From UBA7662 sp036787895 (GTDB lineage Bacteria; Bacteroidota; Bacteroidia; UBA7662): a DNA stretch of 64,000 bases. The translations under genes were made by a program, and so were the position numbers. The notes under the pieces were generated by a model. The model searched no databases, had not been told where the DNA came from, and saw nothing but the letters and a program-made list of their open reading frames with translations. This document shows, one piece after another, positions 35,126-44,491 of the stretch (position 1 is its first letter; every line of letters starts with the position of its first letter). Location: the NCBI GenBank assembly GCA_036787895.1, contig DAIQOK010000003.1, positions 62,001-126,000 on the forward strand, given 5' to 3'.

Positions 35126-37038
35126 GGTTTTTTCTTTAGAATAATGGCTTGGCGGTAGGTATTCCCCAAGGAATTGATAAAAGTTGAAAAATCAGCCAAC
35201 TCAACGGGGTTAATGAGCAGCTTATCATTAATTAGTTGGGATCGGGCAATAATTTTATCAGCCTCCTGCTCGTAATTAATTTTAAAATGAAAACCGGAAG
35301 TACTGATTTCTGTGTTCTCAGGGAGAGATTTCAAAGCATATCCTTCAGGTATTAGAAAGTGAATTTCACGATGAATGGCAGCATTTTTTTCTAATTCAAT
35401 GGGGGCCTGACGCATCTCGGAATTATCACGTAATTTCAAAAAAGATTTATCCAGGTTGAAATTAATTATCAGTTCATCGTCAAACAAAACAGCATATTCC
35501 TTGAGGGTGAAATTATAATTGATTCGGGTTGGTATGTCTTTTCTCAAGCCATTTTCAAAATTGGCATTTTGTACAGAAAACGCATTGTTGCCAAATTCAA
35601 GATGGCTACTCAATCGTTTTCGTAACTCTTGTTCATCGAGGTGCTGGTACAAATGACTGTAATCTGATTTAAAATAACCCGTAACGTCCCGCATCGCAAC
35701 ACCCTCGATAAAACGGCCGTTCCAGCGTAAATGAAGGCTGTCGTAAATCTGGTTGGCAGCTGCTGAAATCACAGGTACCTGAACCAAAGCATAGGCATCT
35801 TTACTCAATCCAATCAACACTTCCTTGCCCTGTATCATTGAAGTTGGGAAACCAAAGGGGGTATAGCTGCCCGTTCCATCCAAAAACAAGGTCGTATCTG
35901 CGGTATGATACACAGCAATCATATGATTATCCACCTGTGAAGTAGCCCATTCAGAATATTTATATGGAATATCCCGCGTACCCACCCAGGCGAGATAAGC
36001 TGGCAAGCCCGCAACACGCATCAGACTGAACAATACGGCACTCATATCTTTACAATCGCCAAAACGGGCATTGATTACCTTGCGGGGATCATAAGGCCGG
36101 AAACCACGGTAATTTTCCTCAAAAGCTACATATTTCAAACTCTCCTGCACCCATTGATAAATGGCTGCTACTTTTTCAAAATCACTGGTTTTGCCAGCCA
36201 GTATGGAATCAACTAAAGGTTTGAGCTCATCATGTGACTCTTCATAAATGTGCCTGATGTTTGGATAATACGTTCGGTATAAACCAGCTACATCGTCGAA
36301 ACGTTGCCAGCCCGATTTATACAGAATCGCATTCACCTTCACTGTGAGGTGGGGGTGATAGTAGCGCGGTGAAGGGCTGTTTTCGAATTGCTTCATGCCC
36401 GCCAATTGGGCAGCTTGCCAACTATAAATGGTGGTTTTTCCTTTGGTTGTTTTGGCAAATTGAATGTCGACTTGATCGGCATTCCACAAGCGATAGGCAA
36501 TTTCAAATTGCGGCGGCACCACCAGCTGCAGATTGGCACTGGCTACAGGTAGTCCGTAGGAAAAGAAAAAAGAAGATAGAAGGTTGACGTCTTTGAAATA
36601 CAATTCATAATTCACAACCCCCCTGGCATCTTTGACCACCTCCGGGAATTGAAAAATTCTTTCCCTGTCGTCTGAATAAAAAATACCATCATCAATCTGG
36701 GCATGATCTGTAAAATGTAGGACTGGATACTTTTTTGTCTTTCCATTGGCTGCTACCACTTCGGTATAGGCTTCCACATTCGAAAGCTGGGAAAAGTAGC
36801 CATACCAAATTGAGTGTCTGGCATGATTGGCCGCTTTGTCGGTGGTAAAGTGATAAATCTCACTGACCTTAACTTTTGCTCTCGGCTCACCCTTCTCCAT
36901 AAATAGCTCCATTACCCAATGCTTCTTTTCTACCAGCAATGGATTGCTGGCTTGGGCAGAAGTCGTGAATAACAGAAGTAATAGGAGAAAACAACTAAGG
37001 TGTTTCAACCAATTCGAAATCTCTGACTTCATGTTCAT
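35122..37038 (-). CDS. DUF3857 protein with intact transglutaminase core
   Basis: A 638-residue exported protein (signal peptide ending TSAQA). The DUF3857 domain covers about 30-250. The transglutaminase core has Cys in FGDCKDMSAVL, His in DNHMIAVYH and Asp in FLDGTGSY, a complete papain-like triad. Bacterial relatives are envelope proteins, thought to be peptidases or amide-modifying enzymes of unknown substrate. Its first 44 bases overlap the end of the YwqK-repeat gene and it overlaps the degenerate paralogue by 4, so the three genes form one operon. Confidence 0.82.
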   Translation of the reverse strand: MNMKSEISNWLKHLSCFLLLLLLFTTSAQASNPLLVEKKHWVMELFMEKGEPRAKVKVSEIYHFTTDKAANHARHSIWYGYFSQLSNVEAYTEVVAANGKTKKYPVLHFTDHAQIDDGIFYSDDRERIFQFPEVVKDARGVVNYELYFKDVNLLSSFFFSYGLPVASANLQLVVPPQFEIAYRLWNADQVDIQFAKTTKGKTTIYSWQAAQLAGMKQFENSPSPRYYHPHLTVKVNAILYKSGWQRFDDVAGLYRTYYPNIRHIYEESHDELKPLVDSILAGKTSDFEKVAAIYQWVQESLKYVAFEENYRGFRPYDPRKVINARFGDCKDMSAVLFSLMRVAGLPAYLAWVGTRDIPYKYSEWATSQVDNHMIAVYHTADTTLFLDGTGSYTPFGFPTSMIQGKEVLIGLSKDAYALVQVPVISAAANQIYDSLHLRWNGRFIEGVAMRDVTGYFKSDYSHLYQHLDEQELRKRLSSHLEFGNNAFSVQNANFENGLRKDIPTRINYNFTLKEYAVLFDDELIINFNLDKSFLKLRDNSEMRQAPIELEKNAAIHREIHFLIPEGYALKSLPENTEISTSGFHFKINYEQEADKIIARSQLINDKLLINPVELADFSTFINSLGNTYRQAIILKKKP

Positions 37039-40000
37039 GCGTTTTTACTCCCTTTAAATCGTAATACACTACTTTTCCCAACGGCAAATCACACACCATA
37101 TGTATTTCACTGAAAACTTTGTCTGGTGCACTGTAGCGTGTGATGACGCCATGCCAATTACCAAACAAATTATTACCCACCAGCCGCGGTTTACCACCGG
37201 GGTAACCATAGTAAAATGGCCCATGATAATCACCCAATATCAGCGTATAACTTTCCATTACACTGCCATCGGCATGATAACGAATGATATTACCATGAAA
37301 ATTCCCATCCAGGTATTGCTCTTTAGCAGCAATTTTTCCATTACTGAAATAACTGACAATTACAGCAGAATCGGGATTTACAAAGATAGCGGGTAACATT
37401 TTGTTATCTCTTCCCAGGTAGCGGAAACTATCAATTTCACCTTGGGAATAATGTTTTTCCTGCAGAATTTCTCCGTTATAGTCGTAATAAGTCGACCACC
37501 CCTGCCGCCGACCATGAGAATCGTAGGCAATTGCCACATCCAGCTTCCCATTGTAGTGATAATGCTTCCACACACCCGACCGTTTTCCTTCTTTATAATT
37601 ACCGGTATTTTCAATTTTACCATTGGGATAATAAAACACGGATAATGAATCTAATTGCCCCTGATTATACCATTCTTTTGAGCGTAAATTGCCCGTATGA
37701 TAGTAACGATACGCCCAACCCTGAAGGGCATCCTCCTGATAGCTCCTTACTTCCAGGGTATCACCAAGCTCATTTTTGTGGATTGACTGACCTTGTACTT
37801 CCCCGCAGGTCACTTCGTTCCTGATGCGCGTCTGACCATTACTGAAAGGAATAATCCAGTATTTTTCATTCGCAGCTATGCTGGAATACACATGCCTTTT
37901 ACCCTTATTATCGTAGTAATACTGCCATTTAGCATCCATGCTATTTTCATATATATCCTCGAGCCTTAAGCGGCCATCCACATGAAAATCGTAGCTCACC
38001 CCTCGCCGCCTACCGTTGAGCAAAAATGACCGCTCCCTGAGCAGTCCATTTTCATGGTACCACTCCCAGCGACCTTGACCTTCGTCATTAACATAATTCC
38101 CCGACATCTTGAGGGTTCCATCTGGATAATACTCTATCGTAGGGCCATCTAAATCGCCGTTTTTGTAATTATTAACCTCGATAAGCTGACCCAGATAATC
38201 GTATTTCTTTTCTTCTCCCCATTTATACCCCTCTTTATATTCTGCCTGCATACGCAACTGTCCGTTTTTGTGATACCAGCGCCAACTCCCATCCATCATT
38301 CCCTTATTGTATTGGCCTTCCATCGCAACTACACCATTATCATGTTTGGTTTTTACCGCATAGTTACCGCTCGAGTGCCCGAATTGAGCAACCTCCTTAC
38401 CATTAATATCATAATAACGCTCTTCTACATATTTACCACCGGCTTTTGCGATTACTACTCTTTCCAACCGCCCGTGATTATCATAAAATTCCTGACGTCC
38501 AACTTTCTCTCCCTTTTCGAATAACAATACCGTTTCAAGCGTAGCTGTTACACTATAATATTCCCATCGACCGGTATTTTTTTCATGCTCATCGAATTTG
38601 CCGCGACTTTTTATCTGGCCATTGTCGTAATAAAAAGTCCAATCACCCTGCTGTTTCCCTTGTGCATATTGGCCTTTCGAATACAGCTTACCGTTTTCAT
38701 AATAGCGTTCAAAATTTCCGTGGGCTTTACCATTTATATAAAACAGCTTCAAATCTGGTCCGCCGTTTTTGTAATAAGTAAACCCTGAATCTACATAGGC
38801 ACCTTTTTGCATACGACAAGTAGATTCCAATTTTCCACTTTTGAAATAGGTTGTTTCCACCCCTTCTTCTTCATCGGCTTTGAAACTGACTGTCTTTTTG
38901 AGCGCACCGCAGTCGAAATAATAGCGCGCATCTCCTTCAGCCATGTCGTTCACAAAATTGAGCTCAGAGATTTTATTTCCATTTTTATAATACCTGAAGA
39001 AAGCACCATTTTGTTTCCCATCGGCATAATTAATTTCATATTCCAGCCAGCCTTCCCGGTGATAATATCTCCAAAGACCACTTTTTTTATAATTTACATA
39101 TTCCCCTTCGGCCGTTAGCACGCCATTGGTAGCAAAATAATACCAATATCCTTTGCGTTTACCGAGGTCGCTATTTTCAGCTTCACCCAGTGCTTCTATT
39201 TTTTGCCTGCTGTACCAGCATTCCAAATCGACCATTTTGCCATGAATATTGAGTTGCTGCCGGTTCATGATGCCGCGCAAAAGAACATTTAATTCATCTT
39301 CAACCAATTTTGTCTTTTTTTGATTTTTAGCCAGCCACTTATCGTTCTCGGTATGATCCATGGCGCCAATCATTAAGCGCACAAAAGGTTCAATCAATTT
39401 TTTCTCCTTGAGTTGCTGATAAAAGGCCCCGTAATACTGCTCATATAAATCATCACTTTTGGCCTTGTAAGTATAAGTCTCAATAAAGTATTTGTATTGT
39501 TTAACCAGTGCCGCATCAAACTTAATTCCTGATTTATAGGCTGCATTTAAGGGTAGTTTGGCTTCAATTTTTTCATCAATCGAGCCAAAGGTGTTTTTAG
39601 CGTAGGCCGACTTAGGCTTGAATTTTTCGTTGAGTTCGAAAGAACCATTACAAAGCGCTTCAACCTCTTTTAAAATGGTGAAGTTGTTATTGAGAATAAG
39701 GTACACGCCCCAAGCCATCAGAGCATGGCTGTAGTGTTGCTGACCGGCAGCCAAATAACCCATGAAATAATGCGGGTTCGACGACCAGGGATTCATGTCG
39801 ATGGCTTGAAGTGTTGCTGTTTGAGCCAACTCAAAATTTCCACGGTGATAATTCACAAATCCCTTATTCGCTGTAAAAAGAGGATCGACCGGGAATAGCC
39901 GGATTCCTGCCTCCAAATAATAATCTGCTGAATCCGGCATTTTAAGCTGGTGGTAGGCCAAAGCCAGCATATTGTAGGTTTCATTCATTTGCTCATGGGG

Positions 40001-40273
40001 AAAACGATTTGCACTGAGCATATTTCTTTTCGCCTCTTCATAATTTTTGCTCTCATACGACATGCGGCCAGCAAGTATTTGAGCAGCCACATAATTGGTA
40101 TCGCCTTCAAAAATTTCATTTAACAGTGTAATTGCGTCTGCTTGTTTTTCAGACTCATAGAGCTTGTAAGCCTGCGAAATCATCTTACCCGATTCCTGTA
40201 AAGGTATTTGAGCCAAAAGCGAACTCATCATTAAATAGCAACAGAAGAAACTGACTACCACTCGAAAATCCAT
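36995..40273 (-). CDS. Giant TPR plus YwqK/MORN-repeat exported protein
   Basis: 1092 residues from the ATG at 40273, which starts a signal peptide (MDFRVVVSFFCCYLMMSSLLAQ); an upstream in-frame ATG at 40297 would add eight residues. Residues about 30-200 are TPR repeats. From about 370 to the end come some 25 repeats of roughly 22 residues with the pattern G-x-W-x-Y-Y-x-x-N-G-x-L-x-x-x-x-x-Y-x-x-G, as in YwqK/MORN-variant proteins. Databases often label these YwqK antitoxins, but nothing here suggests a toxin system; a surface or periplasmic scaffold is likelier. First gene of the DUF3857 operon. Confidence 0.8.
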   Translation of the reverse strand: MDFRVVVSFFCCYLMMSSLLAQIPLQESGKMISQAYKLYESEKQADAITLLNEIFEGDTNYVAAQILAGRMSYESKNYEEAKRNMLSANRFPHEQMNETYNMLALAYHQLKMPDSADYYLEAGIRLFPVDPLFTANKGFVNYHRGNFELAQTATLQAIDMNPWSSNPHYFMGYLAAGQQHYSHALMAWGVYLILNNNFTILKEVEALCNGSFELNEKFKPKSAYAKNTFGSIDEKIEAKLPLNAAYKSGIKFDAALVKQYKYFIETYTYKAKSDDLYEQYYGAFYQQLKEKKLIEPFVRLMIGAMDHTENDKWLAKNQKKTKLVEDELNVLLRGIMNRQQLNIHGKMVDLECWYSRQKIEALGEAENSDLGKRKGYWYYFATNGVLTAEGEYVNYKKSGLWRYYHREGWLEYEINYADGKQNGAFFRYYKNGNKISELNFVNDMAEGDARYYFDCGALKKTVSFKADEEEGVETTYFKSGKLESTCRMQKGAYVDSGFTYYKNGGPDLKLFYINGKAHGNFERYYENGKLYSKGQYAQGKQQGDWTFYYDNGQIKSRGKFDEHEKNTGRWEYYSVTATLETVLLFEKGEKVGRQEFYDNHGRLERVVIAKAGGKYVEERYYDINGKEVAQFGHSSGNYAVKTKHDNGVVAMEGQYNKGMMDGSWRWYHKNGQLRMQAEYKEGYKWGEEKKYDYLGQLIEVNNYKNGDLDGPTIEYYPDGTLKMSGNYVNDEGQGRWEWYHENGLLRERSFLLNGRRRGVSYDFHVDGRLRLEDIYENSMDAKWQYYYDNKGKRHVYSSIAANEKYWIIPFSNGQTRIRNEVTCGEVQGQSIHKNELGDTLEVRSYQEDALQGWAYRYYHTGNLRSKEWYNQGQLDSLSVFYYPNGKIENTGNYKEGKRSGVWKHYHYNGKLDVAIAYDSHGRRQGWSTYYDYNGEILQEKHYSQGEIDSFRYLGRDNKMLPAIFVNPDSAVIVSYFSNGKIAAKEQYLDGNFHGNIIRYHADGSVMESYTLILGDYHGPFYYGYPGGKPRLVGNNLFGNWHGVITRYSAPDKVFSEIHMVCDLPLGKVVYYDLKGVKTHEHEVRDFELVETP

Positions 40274-40382
40274 AATTGCAAGAGTTAAAGGAGACAATAT
40301 ACAAGCGAAGCGTTAAACTTCCATGAAGATTTGAAGTAAAAAAAAGACAAGAATGTCCTTTTCTATTTTGGATGTTTTTATC

Positions 40383-40390
40383 TACTTTTA
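40383..40390 (+). promoter_or_regulatory. Possible -7 box of the CoA-transferase gene
   Basis: TACTTTTA matches TAnnTTTG at seven of eight positions; there is no clear -33 box. Its place 20 bases before the ATG at 40410 favours that start over the ATG at 40353. Confidence 0.35.
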
Positions 40391-40409
40391 CATCATCAAA
40401 CCATTATCC

Positions 40410-41684
40410 ATGTTAAAATCAGCTGTTACTCCCGAACAAGCCGTATCGCTCATCCAAAGTGGCGACCATATCTATATTCAAGCAGCCGCAGCCGCGCCGA
40501 CACATTTGGTGCAGGCGCTTACCAAACGACATACAAGCTTAAAAGAAATTCAGATTTACCAAATGCATACCGAAGGCCCGGCCGATTATGCCTTACCGCA
40601 GTATGCCGACAGTTTTCAGGTGAATGCTTTTTTTATCGGTAGCAACATTCGATCCTCTATTCAGGCAGGTCATGCACAATATATCCCCGTTTTTTTAAGT
40701 GAGATTCCTTTGCTCTTTCGTCGCAATATCATACCAATAGACGTGGCGCTCATCCAGGTGTCTCCGCCTGACAATCATGGCTTCTGTTCCCTCGGTGTTT
40801 CGGTAGAAGCAAGCAAAGCAGCCATTGAAAATGCCCGCCTGGTTATTGCCCAGGTCAACAAAAAAATGCCACGCTCCCATGGTGATGGTTTGGTACATAT
40901 CAGCCGGTTTGATGCCTATTGTGAAGTAGATGAATATTTACCAGCCCACGATTTAGGTACGCCCGACAAAATTGAAACCTTGATAGGTCAGCACGTAGCC
41001 GGTTTGGTTGAAGATGGCGCTACCTTACAAATGGGCATAGGCGGTATACCTAATGCGGCATTACAATTTTTGGGCAACCACAAAAACCTGGGTATACATA
41101 CCGAGATGTTCTCAGATGGCATTCTTCCGCTCCTCGAAAAAGGCGTGATCAATGGTCTGAATAAAAAAATTCACCCGGGCAAAATAGTTTCCACTTTTGC
41201 CATGGGCACCCAAAAATTGTACGACTTCATTCACGACAATCCCCAGGTGGCTATGCTCGACGTACAATATGTAAACGATACAGCGGTTATCAGGCGCAAT
41301 CCCAAGGTTACCGCCATCAATTCAGCCATCGAAATCGACATTACCGGTCAGGTTTGCGCCGACTCTATTGGCTATAAAATGTACTCAGGTGTTGGCGGAC
41401 AGATGGATTTTATCCGGGGCGCTTCACTTTCAGAAGGCGGTCGGCCTATCATTGCTCTCCCTGCTCAAACCCTGAAAGGCGTGAGCAAAATAGTCCCTGC
41501 ATTGAAAGAAAGCGCCGGTGTGGTTACTACCCGCGCGCATATTCACTTCGTGGTCACCGAATTTGGTGTGGTAGACTTGTATGGTAAAAACCTTAAACAA
41601 AGAGCGCACGCATTAATCAATATCGCTCACCCCGATCATCGTGAAGCTTTAAGTGAAATGGCCTGGAAACGTTTCGGCAAATAA
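40410..41684 (+). CDS. Acetyl-CoA hydrolase/4-hydroxybutyrate CoA-transferase family protein
   Basis: 424 residues from the ATG at 40410 (MLKSAVTPEQAVSLIQSGDHIYIQ), the usual family start; an in-frame ATG at 40353 would add a 19-residue hydrophobic extension upstream of the promoter-like box. Signatures: DVALIQVSPPDNHGFCSLG, GATLQMGIGGIPNAAL, HTEMFSDG, GVGGQMDFIRGA and VTEFGVVDLYGKNLKQRA. The catalytic Glu of class I CoA-transferases is expected around HTEMFSDG. It moves CoA between acetate/butyrate-type acids or hydrolyses acetyl-CoA in the cytoplasm. Confidence 0.88.
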   Translation: MLKSAVTPEQAVSLIQSGDHIYIQAAAAAPTHLVQALTKRHTSLKEIQIYQMHTEGPADYALPQYADSFQVNAFFIGSNIRSSIQAGHAQYIPVFLSEIPLLFRRNIIPIDVALIQVSPPDNHGFCSLGVSVEASKAAIENARLVIAQVNKKMPRSHGDGLVHISRFDAYCEVDEYLPAHDLGTPDKIETLIGQHVAGLVEDGATLQMGIGGIPNAALQFLGNHKNLGIHTEMFSDGILPLLEKGVINGLNKKIHPGKIVSTFAMGTQKLYDFIHDNPQVAMLDVQYVNDTAVIRRNPKVTAINSAIEIDITGQVCADSIGYKMYSGVGGQMDFIRGASLSEGGRPIIALPAQTLKGVSKIVPALKESAGVVTTRAHIHFVVTEFGVVDLYGKNLKQRAHALINIAHPDHREALSEMAWKRFGK

Positions 41685-41745
41685 ATAATAGCAGGGCTTT
41701 ACTATAAAATGGAAGTTTAAAGCAACCATTTTTGCCAGTCGCTGT

Positions 41746-41753
41746 TACTTTTG
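41746..41753 (+). promoter_or_regulatory. -7 box upstream of tpx (TACTTTTG)
   Basis: Exact TAnnTTTG match 18 bases before the tpx ATG; the -33 half is not convincing. Confidence 0.45.
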
Positions 41754-41771
41754 TTTTAAAACCTACTTCAC

Positions 41772-42275
41772 ATGGCTAAAATTACCTTGGGTGGAAATCC
41801 CGTTCATACCTCCGGCGAAATGCCTAAAATCGGCCAAAAAGCACCGGATTTTAAACTAATCAGTTCAGATTTAAAAGAAGTTGGACTGCGTGATTTTCGA
41901 GGCAAAAAACTCGTAATGAACGTCTTCCCCAGCATCGACACCCAGGTTTGTGCAGCCTCAGTGCGTATGTTCAGCAAAGCGGCAACTACGCTCGACAACA
42001 CCATAGTGATACACATCAGCCGTGATTTGCCCTTTGCTCACAAACGTTTTTGTGCCACTGAAGGCCTGGAAAATGTGATGAGCCTAGCTGAATTCAAAGA
42101 CCATCAGTTTGGACAGCAATATGGTTTGGATATGGTGGATGGCAATTTTGCAGGTCTGCTGAGTCGCGCTGTTTTGGTACTCGACGAAAATGGGCAAGTG
42201 CTCTATACCGAACAAGTGCCGGAAATTGGCGAAGAACCCGACTACGACGCAGCTCTGGCAGCGTTGAACGCCTGA
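41772..42275 (+). CDS. tpx: Thiol peroxidase
   Basis: A 167-residue atypical 2-Cys peroxiredoxin that reduces hydrogen peroxide and organic peroxides with thioredoxin. Tpx hallmarks: start MAKITLGGNPVHTSGEMP, peroxidatic C60 in PSIDTQVCAASV, resolving C94 in KRFCATEGLENV, and SRDLPFAHKRF between them. The C60-C94 spacing equals that of E. coli Tpx. Cytoplasmic. Monocistronic with its own -7 box and a strong shared terminator. Confidence 0.96.
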   Translation: MAKITLGGNPVHTSGEMPKIGQKAPDFKLISSDLKEVGLRDFRGKKLVMNVFPSIDTQVCAASVRMFSKAATTLDNTIVIHISRDLPFAHKRFCATEGLENVMSLAEFKDHQFGQQYGLDMVDGNFAGLLSRAVLVLDENGQVLYTEQVPEIGEEPDYDAALAALNA

Positions 42276-42285
42276 TTTAAGACAA

Positions 42286-42324
42286 TAAAAAAGGGGTTGA
42301 TGTGTACATCAACCCCTTTTTTGC
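42286..42324. terminator. Bidirectional terminator between tpx and the CpcT-like gene
   Basis: A long inverted repeat AAAAAAGGGGTTGATG / CATCAACCCCTTTTTT with loop TGTA, flanked by A and T runs on opposite sides. It serves both converging genes. Confidence 0.9.
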
Positions 42325-42333
42325 AAACCCTCC

Positions 42334-43104
42334 CTACTTTTTCTTGGCTGTTTTTTTGGCTTCGGCTTTGGCGCGCGCCGCTTCTTTCTTAGCCAGTGCC
42401 TTTTCTTTGGCTTTGGCTTTCGATGCTTCGGCATCGGCTTTGGCTTTGGCCCTGGCAGCAACCTCCTTCATATCAATTTTTTTCAGCTCATAGCCTTTCT
42501 CCTCGGCCGTTGGCCCCCACATTTGGGTATGGTCATGTTCAAATCCACGATCGGCCCGCACCAGCTTCTCTTCATAAATCTCAATAGAAGTGGTTACATA
42601 GTAGGCGTTTAGCTTGCCATAACGGCATTCCTTGCGAATGCTTGCACCGGCATATTTGGTGTCCCCTTTTTTGTTGAAGATGATGGTACACTCCGACAGA
42701 CCGACCAAATCCACCTCGGGGTCGATTTCCTCAAAGGGTACCGGCTTCTGCCATTCTCCTGCATAACGATGAATTTCGGGCAGTTCATAAATCACAGCTT
42801 CCCACTGAACGGCATTCACATCGGCAAACCGGTAGATTCGCTGGCTGATGACTTGTTGTTTATCGTCGGTGATTTCTTCGTAAAACCATAACGCATCGGT
42901 TACCAAATTTTCCCAGATAGGAACTACATAGGCAAATACTTTTTGGGCAGTAGAGTCACGCCGGGCCTGGGTTTGGTTATGATAATGCCCAGCAAACCAA
43001 TTGGTGAGCGTTTTTAAGTCTTTGGAAAATTTAGGCGGATTGGCCTCACCGGGCTGAAATGAGCCCAAAACGAGGAATAACAGCAGCAATAGGTATTTTT
43101 TCAT
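42334..43104 (-). CDS. CpcT/CpeT-like protein with basic Ala/Lys-rich tail
   Basis: 256 residues from the ATG at 43104 (MKKYLLLLLFLVLGS, signal peptide); an in-frame ATG six codons upstream is less likely. The core (about 25-200) has CpcT/CpeT features: LKTLTNWFAGHYHNQTQA, ENLVTDALWFYEEI and a C-R-Y-G motif near GASIRKECRYGKLN. In cyanobacteria this fold attaches bilins; non-phototroph homologues have unknown roles and no bilin is implied. The last 55 residues are nearly all Ala, Lys, Glu and Arg, a charged helix of repetitive codons that may bind nucleic acid, wall polymer or membrane. Confidence 0.72.
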   Translation of the reverse strand: MKKYLLLLLFLVLGSFQPGEANPPKFSKDLKTLTNWFAGHYHNQTQARRDSTAQKVFAYVVPIWENLVTDALWFYEEITDDKQQVISQRIYRFADVNAVQWEAVIYELPEIHRYAGEWQKPVPFEEIDPEVDLVGLSECTIIFNKKGDTKYAGASIRKECRYGKLNAYYVTTSIEIYEEKLVRADRGFEHDHTQMWGPTAEEKGYELKKIDMKEVAARAKAKADAEASKAKAKEKALAKKEAARAKAEAKKTAKKK

Positions 43105-43122
43105 GTTGGTCGCGTATGTCAT

Positions 43123-43498
43123 AGGTCTTAAAATTACAACTGTATACTAAACTAAACAGCATTCTACCCTATTTTCTTATTTCAGACACTTTTTGTGCTG
43201 ATTTTCAGTACAGTTGCAGGCTTCAGGCTTAACCTTAAGTTAAAGTAAGCGAGTTATTAATTTGCAACACATTGAATAACAAGCGATTAACTATTTAGAT
43301 GGCAGTTGTGCAAAAGTCCAAAATGGTTGTGGACAACGGCGGTCGATTGTTTTCAAAATTTGTAAAGCTGCTGAACACGCTACAGCCCAAACCACTTCTC
43401 AATTGACTTGCTATCGGAGGCAAAGCCGGTAGAGGGGACGTATTTCGGGTTAAAATCGTGTGTATGCCGCTAAACACACTGAAAACAGCATAAAGACT
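43123..43498 (+). promoter_or_regulatory. Leader/promoter region of nrdBA
   Basis: No gene seen in these 376 bases. There is a hairpin CTATCGG/CCGGTAG with loop AGGCAAAG at 43411-43432, and two DnaA-box-like nonamers (each one mismatch from TTATNCACA or its complement) at 43307-43315 and 43328-43336. No NrdR-box pair or cobalamin riboswitch was recognised. Confidence 0.35.
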
Positions 43499-44467
43499 AT
43501 GGTAGAGCAAATTTTACAAGAGAACAAAGACCGCTTCGTCCTGTTCCCCATCAAACACCCCGACATCTGGGATTACTACAAAAAATCGGAAGCCAGCTTT
43601 TGGACAGCCGAAGAAATTGATTTGTCGCAAGATCTGACCGATTGGGAAAACCGTTTGAATGCGGATGAGAAGCATTTTATAAAACATGTACTCGCGTTTT
43701 TCGCTGCCTCCGACGGCATTGTAAATGAAAATCTCGCCATCAACTTCCTGAATGAAGTACAGTATCCCGAAGCCCGTTGTTTTTATGGTTTTCAGATCAT
43801 GATGGAGAATATCCACTCGGAAACCTATTCTCTGCTGATCGATACCTATATCAAAGACCCGGTAGAAAAAGATTATCTCTTCCATGCCGTTGAACACCTC
43901 CCTTGTGTAGCCAAAAAAGCCGACTGGGCTTTACGTTGGATCAGCAATGGTTCCTTTATGGAGCGTTTGATCGCCTTTGCCGCGGTCGAAGGCATTTTCT
44001 TCTCCGGTAGTTTTTGCTCTATTTTTTGGCTGAAAAAACGCGGTTTGATGCCAGGCCTTACTTTCTCTAACGAGCTCATCAGCCGGGATGAAGGTCTGCA
44101 CCGTGATTTCGCCTGTTTGTTGTATACCCGTCACCTCCAGCATAAAATGGATACAGCCAATGTGGTAAAAATCATAACCGATGCTGTTGAAATCGAAAAA
44201 GAATTTGTGAGCGATGCTATCCCTGTCCGGTTGATAGGTATGAATGCCGACCTCATGTGCCAATATATTGAGTTTGTGGCCGACCACTTGTTGACTACCC
44301 TTGGTTTGCCCAAACACTACCATGCCACCAATCCATTCGATTTTATGGAACTTATTTCGATGGAAGGCAAGACCAACTTCTTCGAGAAGCGCGTTGCCGA
44401 GTACAAAAAGGCCGGTGTAGGTACTAGCCGCGAGAAACAATCCTTCAGCATCGACGAAGATTTTTAA
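43499..44467 (+). CDS. nrdB: Ribonucleoside-diphosphate reductase small subunit (class Ia, eukaryote-like)
   Basis: 322 residues from the ATG at 43499; a GTG 39 bases upstream is unlikely. The di-iron/tyrosyl-radical subunit keeps ExxH as E103 and H106 with radical Y110 in MENIHSETYSLLIDTY, and later E/H ligands in the AVEGIFFSGSF and DEGLHRDF helices. The sequence resembles eukaryotic R2 more than E. coli NrdB, as is usual in Bacteroidota. The C-terminal FSIDEDF tail docks into the large subunit. It precedes nrdA by 24 bases; the two supply dNTPs. Confidence 0.96.
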   Translation: MVEQILQENKDRFVLFPIKHPDIWDYYKKSEASFWTAEEIDLSQDLTDWENRLNADEKHFIKHVLAFFAASDGIVNENLAINFLNEVQYPEARCFYGFQIMMENIHSETYSLLIDTYIKDPVEKDYLFHAVEHLPCVAKKADWALRWISNGSFMERLIAFAAVEGIFFSGSFCSIFWLKKRGLMPGLTFSNELISRDEGLHRDFACLLYTRHLQHKMDTANVVKIITDAVEIEKEFVSDAIPVRLIGMNADLMCQYIEFVADHLLTTLGLPKHYHATNPFDFMELISMEGKTNFFEKRVAEYKKAGVGTSREKQSFSIDEDF

Positions 44468-44491
44468 AGTTCACCCCAAAAGCGCCCAACC

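Noticed and set aside
36995..40273. Toxin-antitoxin system from the YwqK repeats
   Set aside because: YwqK-repeat proteins are often labelled antitoxins, but this one is exported, carries TPR repeats and has no small toxin partner.
42334..43104. Bilin (phycobilisome) lyase function
   Set aside because: The CpcT/CpeT fold is present, but nothing else in the window relates to phycobilisomes or bilins, and non-phototroph homologues are common.
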